DNA of 64,000 bases from Mycobacterium sp. ITM-2016-00317. GTDB lineage: Bacteria > Actinomycetota > Actinomycetes > Mycobacteriales > Mycobacteriaceae. The position numbers were made by a program, and so were the translations under genes. The stretch covers positions 3,906,001-3,970,000 of the forward strand of contig NZ_CP134399.1 in assembly GCF_002968295.1 (NCBI RefSeq). Reading direction: 5' to 3'. Each line of letters opens with the position of its first letter. Within the stretch, counting starts at the first letter, position 1. The notes under the pieces are model-generated. The model searched no databases. It was given only the letters and a program-made list of their open reading frames with translations, and was not told where the DNA came from. This document shows, one piece after another, positions 11,353 to 21,157 of the stretch.

Positions 11353-11656
11353 GACGGTGCCTCCTGGCGATTCTCTGCTGCGGATCGCGCACCTGCCCGA
11401 TCCGTTGATGACACCGCCATTGAGCGCTCGGCCGCCGACACCTGGTCGCGGACAGGCGGCGCGCAGGCCACCGGCTGTGCATGAATCACGGATTGGGGAT
11501 GGATCACGGCTCGGGGATGACGACCCCGGAGACGCCGAAGCGGGCCGGCCACAACGTCGATGTGCTGCATCGGTGCGCCCAGGCCAGGCCCGCTACCGCG
11601 ACGCTAACACAACACCTGAATATCTGAACAGCTGAAAATATGACGTCCTGCGCGGA
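11353..11656. other. Intergenic region upstream of ssbB
   Basis: About 300 bases without a convincing gene. It holds the ssbB ribosome site near 11353-11362 and, at its far end, an AT-richer patch (11601-11640) with a TAGCGT box and three CTGAA repeats. If that box is used, ssbB has a leader of roughly 240 nt. Confidence 0.4.
11601..11639 (-). promoter_or_regulatory. Candidate promoter with three 8-bp-spaced CTGAA repeats
   Basis: CTGAA occurs on the plus strand at 11616, 11624 and 11632, exactly 8 bp apart, in the only AT-rich patch nearby. On the minus strand TAGCGT (11606 to 11601) fits a -10 box, with TTCAGA at a 16-nt spacing as a weak -35. The repeats would overlap the -35 region, so they could be an activator or repressor site acting on ssbB. 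This is inference from sequence only. Confidence 0.35.
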
Positions 11657-13671
11657 TCAGCCGCGCTCACGTTCGCGCCGGGCGAACTCGGCCAGCATCG
11701 CGTTGTAGGCCGCCAGATCGGCGTCGTCGTCCCGGTCGGCGGCGCGGTCGAGCCGTTTGGCGGTGCGTTCGTCGGTGCGGCGCCACTGCACGAACAGCGC
11801 GATGAGCACCACGACCAGCGGCACCTCACCCGCGGCCCAGGCGATCCCGCCGCCGAGCTTCTGGTCACCGAGCAGGTCGGTGTGCCAGCTCAGGTTCAGC
11901 GAGCGGTAGAAGCTCTCGGCGATCACCGTCTGCGTGCTCATCAGGACCACCCCGAAGAACGCGTGCAGCGGCAGCGACGCGAACACCATCGCGAGCTTGG
12001 CCAGCGGCGGCAGCGGTCGCGGTGTCGGGTCGATGCCGATGACCACCCAGTAGAAGAGGTAGCCGCTGAGCAGGAAGTGCAGGTTCATCGCCAGGTGCGC
12101 GAAGTGACTGCCCGCCACCGCGTCGAAGATGCCGCCGAAGTACAGGCCGTAGAACCCGACGATGAACAGCGCGGTCGCGACGAACGGGTTGGTCAGCACC
12201 TGGGAGACGCGTGAGTGCAGCGCGGCCAGCAGCCATTCCCGCGGTCCGGGTGGGTCGTTACGTCCGGAGGCGGGCAGCGCGCGCAGCGCCAGCGTGACGG
12301 GCGCCCCCAACACCAGCAGGATCGGCGCGAGCATCGACAGCATCATGTGCGCGACCATGTGGATGCTGAACATCGCCGGCATGTACCGCCCGATGCCCGA
12401 GGACGTCGCGAGCAGCAGCACCAGGCAGCCGAGCAGCCAGGCCGCGGTCCGGCCGGCCAGGCGTCGCCGCGGCGGCGCAACCGGACCACCCCGGCGATGT
12501 ACACCAGGGCGAACACGATCGCCGCGGTGCCGAAGACCAGGTCGAAGCGCCAGTCGAAGAGCATCCGGCTGAACGTGGGCGGGCCCGCGAGGTCGTAGCC
12601 GAGCTCGACCTCCGGGATCGACAGGTTGAGGTTCAGCGGGGGCGGAGGCGGGGTGCGGCCCAGCGCGACGGCGACGCCGAACGTGAGGCCGAAGATGACC
12701 GCTTCCACGAGCGCGAACCGCACGAGGGGCCCGCGCGCGTCCGGATCCTGCTGCAGCGCGGCCACTCCCCTGCGGCGCTGTTGCCAGCCGAGCACGCCGA
12801 GGGCCGCCAGCGCGACGATCTTGGCCAGGATCAACCGGCCGTAGTCGGTGCTCACCAGGTCCGCGGGCTGGATGCGGACCAGGGCGTTGATCACCCCGCT
12901 GAGCGCCATCGCGACGAAGCACCACAACGCGACCGCCGAGAAGCGGCGCGCGGCCAGTGGGCCGTGGTCACCCTGCCGCAGCGCGTGCACGAGCAGCGCC
13001 AGCAGCCCGCCGGCCCAGATCGCTCCGGCGACGAGGTGGATGAGCAGGCTGTTCGTCGCGAGGTCGTGGGCGCCGCCGGACGACGAGTGACCGGTCAGAC
13101 CCAGCGGAAGCAGGGTGAGCAGGGAGCCGGCGAACAGCACCGGCGTCCAGGACCAGCGCAGCACCGGCGCGCTGATCACGGTGACCAGCACGGCCAGCAG
13201 GGCCGTCCATCGCCATGCCCCGGCGATGTCGACGAGGTCGGCCACCGCCCAGATGTCGGCCGGGCTCAACCGGGCGGTCAGCGGTTGGCCGCTGATGTCG
13301 GAGACCGTCAGCGGCACCATCAGCACCGCGCACACGGCCCAGATCCCCGAGGCCACGGTGCCGGTGCGCAGCGCGCGGTAGCCGTCCGCGTCGAGCACCC
13401 CGTTGCGTTGCGGCGGCACCATGAACGCCGCGAACAGGAACGAACCCGTGGCGGTCACGGCGGCGATCTCACCGGCGGCCCTGACGAACGGCAGTCCGAG
13501 GTTGGTCACCGGCCCGGGATCGGGCAGTCCGGTGGCGGTCAGCGCCGCGGCCAGCGACAGCGCCGACAGCGTCGCGGCGGTGACACCGGCCAGTACCGCG
13601 ACCCCGTAGAGCACCGTCCATACCGGCGCGCGTCGCACACCGACGGGTTCGGCGTGGGCGACAGACGTCAT
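11657..13671 (-). CDS. CopD-CtaG fusion membrane protein, copper/oxidase assembly type (frameshifted)
   Basis: Two overlapping frames together encode one mycobacterial CopD-CtaG protein of about 670 residues. The N-terminal part (13671 to about 12460) has about eight membrane helices ending near GDAWPAG and fits CopD-like copper resistance/uptake. The C-terminal part (about 12460 to 11657) resumes one base out of frame at GRTAAWLLGCLV and fits CtaG, the caa3-oxidase assembly family, with H-rich helices such as IHMVAHMMLSMLAP and SHFAHLAMNLHF. The break lies in GGTCCGGCCGGCCAGG (12446-12461) and needs one added base to restore the frame, so a 1-base deletion or sequencing error is likely. No slippery sequence is visible. 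It probably delivers copper to cytochrome oxidase in the membrane. Confidence 0.75.
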
Positions 13672-13677
13672 GTGTCC

Positions 13678-13683
13678 AGCGTA
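13678..13683 (-). promoter_or_regulatory. -10 box (TACGCT) for the CopD-CtaG gene, leaderless
   Basis: On the minus strand TACGCT ends 6 nt before ATG 13671, in the 31-nt gap after plsB2. This allows transcription of the membrane-protein gene independent of the lipid operon. Confidence 0.35.
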
Positions 13684-13702
13684 TGACCTCTGCGAACGCG
13701 AT

Positions 13703-16054
13703 CTACGACACAGGGTCGTTGCGCAGCGCCAGGCGGTCGCGCTCGCGCGCGAAGAACTGCCGGCGCGCGCACCGGTCGACGGTGTTCATGTCCTTGAGGA
13801 TGCCGCGAAGTTCGGCGCGGAAGTCTCTCCTGCGGTCGGCCAGGTCGGGTGCCGGCGCCAGCAGATGCTGGTCCGCGGCGACCTGGCGGGCCGTCGCGAA
13901 CAGTAGCGCCGACACCGACTCGGTGCTCTGCAGCCGTCCCTGCGCGACGTACTGCTGCCCGAGTCCGAGCGCCTTGGCCGTCAGGTCCTTCTCCGAGATC
14001 TCCGCCGGTGCGTCGATCAGCGCGTCGGCGACGATCTGATAGGCCTCGAAGAACGGGCGCAGCAGCGGCCCCGCGATCGCCGGCCGCTTCTCGCGCAGCA
14101 GCTCGTCGAGCCGGTTCCCGCCCGCGGCGATGTCGCTCTCCCAGGTCCCGTGCCACGACATCTCTTCGGTGACGTGGTCGCGGTAGGCGGCCGAGTCGGC
14201 GAAGTAGAACTCGAACTTGAGCAGGTCGCGCAGCCGCATCACCTGGTGCCAGAAGGCGTCCAGCCGGTCGGTTTCGGTGCGCGCGGCGCAGGCCAGCGCG
14301 AGTTGGACCAGTGAGGTCTCCAGGAACGCGTCGATCAGCGAGTTGCGGTAGAACGCAGCCTCCAGCTCGTCGCCCGGGGCGATGTTCCAGACGGTGACCC
14401 GGCCGCTGTCGGTCCGGGTGATCGGGTGCCCGCCCGACAGCGCGTCGAGCGCGGAACGCACCCCTTCGGGGGTGCGCAACCGCAACGCGCTGTTGCTCAT
14501 CGGCGTCTGTCTGCGCTCCAGATAGTCCAGGGAGTCCTGCAGTGTGTGGTGCAACTGATCGAGTGTCAGCGCGATGCCGCGGGTACTGAGCAGCAGCGCC
14601 GAGACCAGCGCCGTCGCGTTCACCGGGGTGACCTGCAGGATGCGCCAGGCCACCTCGAAGGCCATCTTCTGCATGGCCAGGCGTTTGGCCGGCTCGTCGG
14701 CCGCCATCGGCCCGTGCGGCTCGCCGAGGTACTCGCGCATGGACACCGCGTCCGGGAAGCGGACGTAGATCTTGCCGTAGTTGCGTTCGCCCTGCGCCCG
14801 GATGTAGTTGACCAGCCAGGACAACCCCTCGGCGGTCTTCTCCCCGCCCCTGGCGTAGGACGCGTACTCGGCGGTCTCGTGCAGTTGGTCGAAGCTGATC
14901 GACACCGGCTGAAGCAGGATGTCGTCGCTGCGACCGTCCAGGTAGGCGTCGGCGACGTAGGCGAGCAGACCGAGCTTGGGCGGCAACATCTTTCCGGTGC
15001 GGGACCGGGTGCCCTCGATCGCCCAGGACAGATTGAAGCGCTTCTCGACGATGTAGCCGACGAACTGGCGCAGCACGAACTTGTACAGCGGGTCGTCGAG
15101 CTTGCGGCGCAGGAAGATCACCCCGGAGCGGCGCATCAGCGGACCCATGAACCCGAACGACAGGTTGATGCCCGCGAAGGTGTGCACCGGCGGTAACCGG
15201 TTCTCCTGCATGGCGACCGGGACGATGACGCCGTCGAGGTAGGACCGGTGGGAGAACAGCAGTACGGCCGGATGGGATTCCAGCGACTGCCGCATCGCCT
15301 CGACCTCGCCGCGGTCGTAGTCGATGTTCGGGTCGAACCCGCGGCTGAAGATCGCGCGGCCCAGTGCCGGGATCAGGTCGACCGAGAAGCGGCTCCAGCC
15401 GGTGCCGAGCTCGTCGAGCATCTCCCCGGCCTGTTCGACGGTGGCGCCCGGGATCTCGGCCAGCCCGTCGCGGAACCGGGCCGAGGCCAGCACCTCCGGC
15501 TTGATCAGCCGCGGTGACTTGTATTCGGGACCGAGCAGGCGCAACTCGACCCGTTCGATCGCCAGGATCGCCCGCCGGAGCACGAATCGGGCGAATTCCC
15601 TGGGGTTCTCGGCGACGGTGGTCTCACTCCAGCGTTGCCGCAGTTCCGAGACCTTGGCGGGTTCGCCCGCGACCACCCGCGCCCGCGAGGGATCCCTTTT
15701 CAGGATCGCGTGCTGCAGCACCTTCGGCGGGCGGTAGGTGTCGCGGCCCGACACCACCGCGACAACTTTGGAGCGGGTGGGTAGGCCGCCCGGCACCCAG
15801 AACACGCGCACCGGGACCACCGAGCGGTCCTCGTCGGCCTCGAGCAACTCGACCAGTTGAGCCATCACCGGCGGTGGTGGATCGTCGTCGGCGGGCAGCT
15901 TGAGCACCTCGATCCTGGACTCGGGGTGCGCGCGACGTTGACGTTCCAGCCAGTCGCTGAGCAGCGCCTCCTCGGCGGGCGAGGACACCGAGGCCAGGAC
16001 GAAGGTGTCGTCGACGGCGTTGTAGGACGCGAAGTCGTCGGCCCGGGTCTTCAC
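13703..16054 (-). CDS. plsB2: Glycerol-3-phosphate acyltransferase PlsB2
   Basis: A 783-residue PlsB-type acyltransferase, equal in length to Rv2482c. Acyltransferase motif I is HRSYLDG (H-x4-D) near residue 275; [13 protein letters not shown] is motif II and [11 protein letters not shown] motif III, the glycerol-phosphate site. It transfers an acyl group to glycerol-3-phosphate to make lysophosphatidate, the first step of phospholipid and triacylglycerol synthesis, at the membrane. GTG 16054 overlaps the TGA of plsC (GTGA), which fixes both the start and the true plsC frame. As sequenced, the frame runs straight on from plsC, but that is an artefact of the plsC frameshift. Confidence 0.9.
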   Translation of the reverse strand: MKTRADDFASYNAVDDTFVLASVSSPAEEALLSDWLERQRRAHPESRIEVLKLPADDDPPPPVMAQLVELLEADEDRSVVPVRVFWVPGGLPTRSKVVAVVSGRDTYRPPKVLQHAILKRDPSRARVVAGEPAKVSELRQRWSETTVAENPREFARFVLRRAILAIERVELRLLGPEYKSPRLIKPEVLASARFRDGLAEIPGATVEQAGEMLDELGTGWSRFSVDLIPALGRAIFSRGFDPNIDYDRGEVEAMRQSLESHPAVLLFSHRSYLDGVIVPVAMQENRLPPVHTFAGINLSFGFMGPLMRRSGVIFLRRKLDDPLYKFVLRQFVGYIVEKRFNLSWAIEGTRSRTGKMLPPKLGLLAYVADAYLDGRSDDILLQPVSISFDQLHETAEYASYARGGEKTAEGLSWLVNYIRAQGERNYGKIYVRFPDAVSMREYLGEPHGPMAADEPAKRLAMQKMAFEVAWRILQVTPVNATALVSALLLSTRGIALTLDQLHHTLQDSLDYLERRQTPMSNSALRLRTPEGVRSALDALSGGHPITRTDSGRVTVWNIAPGDELEAAFYRNSLIDAFLETSLVQLALACAARTETDRLDAFWHQVMRLRDLLKFEFYFADSAAYRDHVTEEMSWHGTWESDIAAGGNRLDELLREKRPAIAGPLLRPFFEAYQIVADALIDAPAEISEKDLTAKALGLGQQYVAQGRLQSTESVSALLFATARQVAADQHLLAPAPDLADRRRDFRAELRGILKDMNTVDRCARRQFFARERDRLALRNDPVS

Positions 16055-17725
16055 TGGCGCCCCTTGGGATCCCGCTGCGCCGCCTTCTTCGCCGGCGCCT
16101 TCTTCGCCGCTGTCGTCTTCGCTGCTGTCGCCTTCTTGGTCGCGGCTTTCTTGGCGGGCGCCTTCTTGGCCGCGGCCTTCTTGGCGGGCGCCTTCTTGGC
16201 GGCTGCCTTCTTCGCCGGCTTCAGCCCGCGTGGTACGTGTGTACAGATCCGGCACCGGCAGTTCGTCGTGCGGCCAGTCCGCGAGCGTGTCGAGGTAGAG
16301 CTGCCGCACCTCCTCGATGCGCTCGGTCATGTTCTCGTGGGTCCAGTCGTCGACCGGAATCGGCGGGTACACCACCACGTCGACGGTGCCGGGGTTGAAG
16401 GTGCTCGAATCACGGGCGGCGATCACCTCGGCGTTGCGGATCACGATCGGCACGATCGGGATGCCCACCGACATCGCGATACGGAACGGGCCCTTCTTGA
16501 AAGGGCCGACCTCGTTGGTGTCCAACCGGGTGCCCTCGGGCGCGATGAGTATCGAAAGACCTTTGCGGGCAAGATCTTCGACCTTGCGCAGACCTTCGAC
16601 AGCCTTCTTCGGGTCGTCGCGGTCGATGAACGCCGCGTCCAGGATCCTGCCGATCGTTCCGACGACGGGGTCGTTTTCGAGTTCCTTCTTGCCGACCGTG
16701 GTGAAGTTGTCGTTGACCAGACGTCCGGCGATCAACGGATCTGCCTGGTTGCGGTGGTTGAAGATGAACACCGCGGGCCGCTGCGCGGTCAGGTTGTCCT
16801 TGCCGAGCACCTGCAGACGGATGCCGACCGTGTCGAGCACGGTGCGGCCGAACATCGAGGTGAAGAAGTTCACGCCGGTGCGCTTGTTGCGCGTCAGCAG
16901 TCCAAGCCCGAGCGCTCCGGCCGCGATCGGCACCATCGACGCGATGCCGGCCGCGGTGCGCACCTGCGATACCGGGCTGGCACCGCTGCGGCTGCTGAAG
17001 CGCAGGATCGGCCACCCGCGCTTGGCGGCGACGGCGGCCATCTTGCCCTCCGGGTTGGTCGGACGCGGGTTGCCGACCAGGTACATCAGCGCGACGTCCT
17101 CGTCACCGTCGGCGTAGAAGTAGCTCTCCGACAGGTCGATGTCGTTGGCGGCGGCGAATTCCTGTACCGCCCTTGCCTTGCCGGGTCCCCAGATGATCGG
17201 GCGCTGCACCTCACCGGTGATCAACCCGTCCTCGTCGGTCTCGAACTTGTTGCTCAGCACTTTGTCGATGCCCAGGAAGCGGGCGACCGGCTCCACCTGC
17301 ACCGTCAGCGCCGACGAGGACAGCACCACGGTGTGACCGCGCGCCATGTGGGCGCGGACGATATCGCGCATCTCCGGATAGATCCGGCCGACGATCTTCT
17401 GGACGAACAACCGCTCGGCGAGTTCGTCGATGTCGTCCACCGAGTTGCCGCGCATCATCCGTGCGCCCTTGCCGATGAGATCCTCGAACTCCGAGCGGCC
17501 GAGCCGGTGGTTCAGTCCGGCCTGGACCATGCCGATGAACTCTCCCATCGACATCTTCCTGCGGCGCAACCGATCCTGGGTCATCACCACACCGGTGAAG
17601 CCGGCCACGAGGGTCCCGTCGAGGTCGAAGAACGCGCCGATCTGAGGGCCCTCGGGGCTGGCCCGGATCTCGGCGACCGAGCCAGGCAGACGCAGTTGAC
17701 GGTTGACCGGTGTCGCCGATGTCAC
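16051..17725 (-). CDS. plsC: HAD-acyltransferase fusion PlsC (frameshifted in the tail)
   Basis: About 557 residues once the frame is corrected. The N-terminal HAD phosphatase-like domain has [12 protein letters not shown] (about residue 25) and [19 protein letters not shown] (about 215). The C-terminal acyl-sn-glycerol-3-phosphate acyltransferase domain has the NHRNQADP catalytic H-x4-D and APEGTRL. It would make phosphatidate from lysophosphatidate. After TRTTR the real coding frame shifts by one base near 16222-16232, into a lysine/alanine-rich tail of repeated AKKAPAKKA units that ends at TGA 16051-16053, overlapping the plsB2 GTG. The extra base leaves the segment one base longer than a multiple of three. 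GTG 17725 overlaps the upstream stop. Confidence 0.85.
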
Positions 17726-19209
17726 TGGGGGCCACGTCCGTTCTGTCGGGTCGAAGGGTGAACAGGGGCAGTCTGGGCGGCGAAGGTCACCGGCACGGCA
17801 CGGCCGTCGCCGCCGAGGGCCAGCACCTCGTCGAACCCGGCGAGCAGGCAGTGCGCGAAGAGGTCCGGCTCGGTGATCGAGGCCCGGTCGTAGCGGGCGG
17901 TGATGGTGCAGTACCCCGAACGCGACACCAGCACCACCATCATCGCCACACCGGGCAACGGCCCGATGCCGTACTGACGCAGCACCTTTGCCCCGGCGAC
18001 GAAGGTCTCCCCGGCGTAGACGGGCACGTTGCTGGCCTGGACGTCGGAGTTCACTATGGAGCCGGCCATCGATTCGAGTACTGCGTCGGGGAGCAGGCCG
18101 GCGATCGGGGCGATCGCGCCGACCAGGTCGATGGCCCGCTCTTCGCGCTTGCGCATCATCTGCGCCCGGACCTCCCTGATGCGCACCGCGGGGTCGGAGA
18201 GCCCGAGCGGCGCTGCCAGGTTGACCCCGGCGAACCGGTTGCCCCCGGCAGGGTCGGCGTCCGAACGCAGGTTCACCGGCACCGCCATCGGCAGTGTGTC
18301 GACGGGCACGCCTTTGGCGTCGTGGTATCGCCGCAACGCCCCGCACACCCCAGCCAGGTAGGCGTCGTTGATGGAGCCGCCGGCGGCTTTGGCGGCCCGG
18401 TGCAAGTCGCCGAACTCGATGTCGATGGCCTCGGTGCGCGAGGACAGGCTGCGCCGCCGCAGGATCGGCGACGGGTCGGCGACCGGACCCATGACACGGG
18501 CCCCGGACATCGCGTAGTCGAACGCACCACCGAGCCGCGCCAACGGATCGCGCACCACGTGGCCGGCCGCCCGGACGGCGCCGAACACCGCGTCCCGCAC
18601 CCCACCTGCCACCGTGCCGGGCAGACGGTTCAGACCGGCCCGCATCAGGTCGTTCGGGGACAGGTCGGACGGGATCGGCAACGGCGGCGTGGGTCGCGGC
18701 GGTGGTTCCCGCTCGAAATCGTAGAGGTTGGCGAACATCTCGACGCCGCCGACCGCGTCGGTGACGGCGTGGCTGAGATGAACCATCAGCGCCGCCTGCC
18801 CGTTCTCGACACCCTCGATCAGGGTGGCCGTCCACAGGGGCCGGGAGATGTCCAGCGGCGACTGCGCGGCGACCTCGGCGAAGTCGATCAGCTGGCGCAC
18901 CGTGCCGGGCTCGGGAAGCCGCACCCGGCGCAGGTGGAAGTCGAGGTTGAAGTCGGGGTCGATCACCCAGCGCGGGGCGGCGGTCGGAAACGTCGGGGTG
19001 ACGACCTTCTGGCGCAGCCGAAGCACCTTGCGGGAGGCATGCTCGAAACGGGTGTAGAACGTGTCCCAGTCCGGTGCGGCGTCGAGCAGTTCGACGGTCA
19101 TGATGCCCGAGCGGGTACGCGGATTGGCTTCGCCACGATGCAGGATCTGATCGAGCGGGCTGAGTTCCTCCGGGAGGGTGGCCGCACCCACCTCCGGCTC
19201 GTTGCTCAT
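17722..19209 (-). CDS. Wax ester synthase/diacylglycerol acyltransferase-like protein (Rv2484c homologue)
   Basis: About 495 residues of the WS/DGAT (condensation-type acyltransferase) family. The usual HHxxxDG active site is represented by [12 protein letters not shown] (about residue 135), so the first histidine is offset or weakly conserved while the second H and the D remain. Downstream conserved blocks include [11 protein letters not shown] and [18 protein letters not shown], plus the C-terminal [12 protein letters not shown] segment. It may acylate diacylglycerol or an alcohol using acyl-CoA; activity in the Rv2484c subgroup is less certain than in Tgs1. It leads the plsC-plsB2 operon with GTGA coupling. 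ATG 19209 is supported by a leaderless -10 box. Confidence 0.82.
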   Translation of the reverse strand: MSNEPEVGAATLPEELSPLDQILHRGEANPRTRSGIMTVELLDAAPDWDTFYTRFEHASRKVLRLRQKVVTPTFPTAAPRWVIDPDFNLDFHLRRVRLPEPGTVRQLIDFAEVAAQSPLDISRPLWTATLIEGVENGQAALMVHLSHAVTDAVGGVEMFANLYDFEREPPPRPTPPLPIPSDLSPNDLMRAGLNRLPGTVAGGVRDAVFGAVRAAGHVVRDPLARLGGAFDYAMSGARVMGPVADPSPILRRRSLSSRTEAIDIEFGDLHRAAKAAGGSINDAYLAGVCGALRRYHDAKGVPVDTLPMAVPVNLRSDADPAGGNRFAGVNLAAPLGLSDPAVRIREVRAQMMRKREERAIDLVGAIAPIAGLLPDAVLESMAGSIVNSDVQASNVPVYAGETFVAGAKVLRQYGIGPLPGVAMMVVLVSRSGYCTITARYDRASITEPDLFAHCLLAGFDEVLALGGDGRAVPVTFAAQTAPVHPSTRQNGRGPQ

Positions 19210-19216
19210 GCGCACC

Positions 19217-19222
19217 ACGCTA
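19217..19222 (-). promoter_or_regulatory. -10 box (TAGCGT) for the WS/DGAT-plsC-plsB2 operon, leaderless
   Basis: On the minus strand TAGCGT ends exactly 7 nt before ATG 19209, placing the transcript start at the A of the start codon and favouring this start over a GTG at 19218. Confidence 0.5.
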
Positions 19223-19291
19223 GTCGGCGCCCGTGCCGCACGAGGCGGCTTTAGTCTCGGTCGCCGGGCCCGTCACCGGCGGCCCGCGAGA

Positions 19292-19297
19292 TACACT
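19292..19297 (+). promoter_or_regulatory. -10 box (TACACT) for tRNA-Arg
   Basis: TACACT ends 10 nt before the first base of the mature tRNA, as expected for a tRNA promoter with a short 5' leader. Confidence 0.4.
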
Positions 19298-19307
19298 GCT
19301 CGGCGTT

Positions 19308-19381
19308 GCCTCCGTAGCTCAGTTGGATAGAGCAAGAGCCTTCTAATCTCTAGGTCGCAGGTTCGATTCCTGCCGGGGGCG
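19308..19381 (+). tRNA. tRNA-Arg (anticodon TCT)
   Basis: The acceptor arm GCCTCCG/CGGGGGC pairs over seven bases (one T-G pair). The D-arm is TAGCTCAGTTGGATAGAGCA, the anticodon loop CTTCTAA gives TCT, and the T-arm GGTTCGATTCC is canonical. The bottom pair of the anticodon stem is a C-T mismatch. CCA is not encoded. The 3' part is overlapped on the other strand by the end of the hydrolase gene. Confidence 0.93.
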
Positions 19382-20222
19382 CAAACTCCTCGCCGAGGAA
19401 CTTGAGCAGCACCTCGTTGAACTCGTCGGCGTGGCTGATCGGGATCGCGTGTGGTCCCCCGGCGATCACGTGCAGCCGGCTGTCGGGCAGTGCCTCGTGC
19501 GTACGCCGTCCCGACCCCTCGAACGGGACGGTCGCATCGCTGTCGCCGTGCACGACCAGCGCCGGCACGGTCACCTTCGGCAGGTCCTCGCGGAAGTCGG
19601 TGCCACCGAACGCCGCCATGCAGGCCAGCGCCGCCGGCTTGCTCGCCTCGCCGCACATCTCCAGCGCCCATTGCCGCTGCTCTTCGCTGACCGCCGGCCT
19701 GCCGTCGGCGGAGAACACCTCGGTCATCATCTGCTCGTAGAACGAGTCCTGGTTGGCGGTCAGGGACGCGGCCATCTTCGCGGCCTGCGTGGCGGTGAGC
19801 GGCCCGTCGGGGTTGTCCTTGCGGTGCGACATGAAGGGCGTCACCGAGGAGGCGAAAACCACGCTGCGCAGCCGCCCCACCCCCTTGCGGGCGCAGTAAC
19901 TGGCCACCTCTCCCCCACCCATGGAGAACCCGACCAGCGTGGCGTCGCGCAGGTCGAGTTCTTCCATCAGCGCGGACAGGTCGTCGGACAGACTCTCGTA
20001 GGTGTAACCGATCAGCGGCTTGTCGCTGCGGCCGAAACCCCGGCGGTCGTAGGTGATCACGCGGTATCCGGCGGCGCGCAGCGCGTCCACCTGGGGCGCC
20101 CACGAGTCCGCGTTCCAGGGCCAGCCGTGGATGAGCACGATTGGTCGCCCAGAACCTCCGGTGTCGTCGACGTACAACTCGGTGGTGCGAAGCGGGCCAC
20201 GGTAGGCGGTGATCGCGGTCAT
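19350..20222 (-). CDS. Alpha/beta hydrolase, non-haem haloperoxidase type
   Basis: A 290-residue alpha/beta hydrolase of the chloroperoxidase/esterase group: oxyanion loop LIHGWPWNADSW, nucleophile elbow GFSMGGG (Ser about residue 101), acid in VHGDSDATVP and catalytic His in GGPHAIPIS. Such enzymes are cofactor-free esterases, and their halogenation is a side reaction of perhydrolysis. ATG 20222 has GAGAGGA at good spacing. The natural domain ends near KFLGEEFA; the last ten codons (PPAGIEPAT) read through the antisense of the tRNA-Arg gene, so the C-terminal tail is tRNA-derived. The divergent neighbour set suggests a small stress or detoxification locus. Confidence 0.85.
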   Translation of the reverse strand: MTAITAYRGPLRTTELYVDDTGGSGRPIVLIHGWPWNADSWAPQVDALRAAGYRVITYDRRGFGRSDKPLIGYTYESLSDDLSALMEELDLRDATLVGFSMGGGEVASYCARKGVGRLRSVVFASSVTPFMSHRKDNPDGPLTATQAAKMAASLTANQDSFYEQMMTEVFSADGRPAVSEEQRQWALEMCGEASKPAALACMAAFGGTDFREDLPKVTVPALVVHGDSDATVPFEGSGRRTHEALPDSRLHVIAGGPHAIPISHADEFNEVLLKFLGEEFAPPAGIEPAT

Positions 20223-20281
20223 CACGACGTGTCCTCTCGGCTCGGGGTCGACTGTGCTTGTACCCCCGCGGCGCACAATCG

Positions 20282-21067
20282 CTACCTCGCTGTGGCCTCG
20301 ATCACCGGAGCCAGTCCGTCGAGCACGCGCGCCAGTCCGAACGCGTAAGCGTGCTCGGCGCTGTAGGCGCCGGCGTGCGCCGCCCCGGCCGCCGCGCCGA
20401 CTCGCGCGGCCAACGGGAACCGGTCGGCGTCGAACACCTTCGCCAACAGTGGCTCGGCACGTTCCCACCACGCCTGGTCGTCCACGCCGCTGTCGGCGCC
20501 GGCGTCCCGGGTGTCGTTGGCGATCCGCGCCACCGAGGTCACGAACCCCAGCAGGAAGGTCAGCGCGGCGTCCATCTGCACGTCGTCGAGACCGAGACCG
20601 TCGAACGCGCCCAGTTCGTGCTCGTACTTCGCGATCATCCCGGGCCCCAACGGCGGACGGGTGGTGGCCAGCTGGGCCGCCCACCGATGTCGCTCGAGTA
20701 GTTCGCGGTTGGCCGCGGCGACTGCGGAAAGCCGGTCCCGCCAAGGCATCCCACTGAGGTCGGGCCGATCCATCCGGGCGTAGACGGTGTCGAGCATCAG
20801 GTCGAGGAGCTCGGCCTTGCCGGGGACGTAGGTGTAGGTGGCCATGGTCGCGATGCCCAGCCTGGTCGCGACCGCGCGCATGGTGACCGCGCCGAGTCCG
20901 TCCGCGTCGGCGATCTCGATCGCGGCGTCGACGACCGCGTCGACCGTCGTGCGCTGGCGGGGCCCGCGATTGCTCCGGGGCTCCCCGGGGGTGCGCCACA
21001 GCAGTTCCAGGGTGCGCACCGGATCCCCCGAACTGGTCCGGTCCGGGGCCGCTCCGCGCTTGTCCAT
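20282..21067 (-). CDS. TetR-family transcriptional regulator
   Basis: A 261-residue TetR repressor. A disordered arginine-rich N-terminus (about 35 residues) precedes the DNA-binding domain (VDAVVDAAIEIADADG, then MRAVATRLGIATMATYTYV, about residues 40-85). The larger C-terminal ligand domain resembles the TetR_C_1 group. The ligand is unknown. The start at ATG 21067 is supported by a TACGAT box 7 nt upstream (leaderless). It is divergent from the SnoaL-like gene, with a duplicated 12-bp operator-like sequence between, and tandem with the haloperoxidase gene, so it may control both. Confidence 0.85.
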   Translation of the reverse strand: MDKRGAAPDRTSSGDPVRTLELLWRTPGEPRSNRGPRQRTTVDAVVDAAIEIADADGLGAVTMRAVATRLGIATMATYTYVPGKAELLDLMLDTVYARMDRPDLSGMPWRDRLSAVAAANRELLERHRWAAQLATTRPPLGPGMIAKYEHELGAFDGLGLDDVQMDAALTFLLGFVTSVARIANDTRDAGADSGVDDQAWWERAEPLLAKVFDADRFPLAARVGAAAGAAHAGAYSAEHAYAFGLARVLDGLAPVIEATAR

Positions 21068-21074
21068 CCGGCTG

Positions 21075-21080
21075 ATCGTA
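21075..21080 (-). promoter_or_regulatory. -10 box (TACGAT) for leaderless tetR gene
   Basis: On the minus strand TACGAT ends 7 nt before ATG 21067, placing the transcript start on the start codon. Confidence 0.45.
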
Positions 21081-21109
21081 GCCGGGACGGGACACCGCCG
21101 GAGCGTTCC

Positions 21110-21135
21110 TGTACGTTGTACTTTGTACGTTGTAC
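21110..21135. promoter_or_regulatory. Duplicated operator-like sequence (2 x TGTACGTTGTAC)
   Basis: TGTACGTTGTAC occurs at 21110-21121 and again at 21124-21135, separated by TT. GTAC repeats every 7-8 bp, and the whole block is close to palindromic, as TetR-type sites often are. It overlaps TACTTT and TACGTT, either of which could be the -10 box of the SnoaL-like gene. It is the likely target of the neighbouring TetR protein. Confidence 0.6.
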
Positions 21136-21157
21136 GGAAAGAGTAAGGGGATGCAGG

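Noticed and set aside
11616..11639. ArsR/SmtB-type metal operator
   Set aside because: The CTGAA units are direct repeats, not the inverted repeat usual for that family, and no ArsR gene is nearby.
12446..12461. Programmed -1 frameshift in the CopD-CtaG gene
   Set aside because: No X-XXY-YYZ slippery heptamer or obvious downstream pseudoknot was found; a missing base is simpler.
16105..16215. Tandem DNA repeat or CRISPR-like array
   Set aside because: The periodic sequence is explained by the [15 protein letters not shown] tail of plsC.
15857..17761. 634-codon plus-strand open frame
   Set aside because: Antisense of plsC/plsB2; no recognisable protein features.
13703..18835. A single 1,710-codon minus-strand protein joining plsC and plsB2
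   Set aside because: The join arises from a one-base shift in the plsC tail; the GTGA overlap at 16051-16054 and the lysine-rich repeat frame show two separate genes. The part before 17725 is antisense-frame noise over the WS/DGAT gene.
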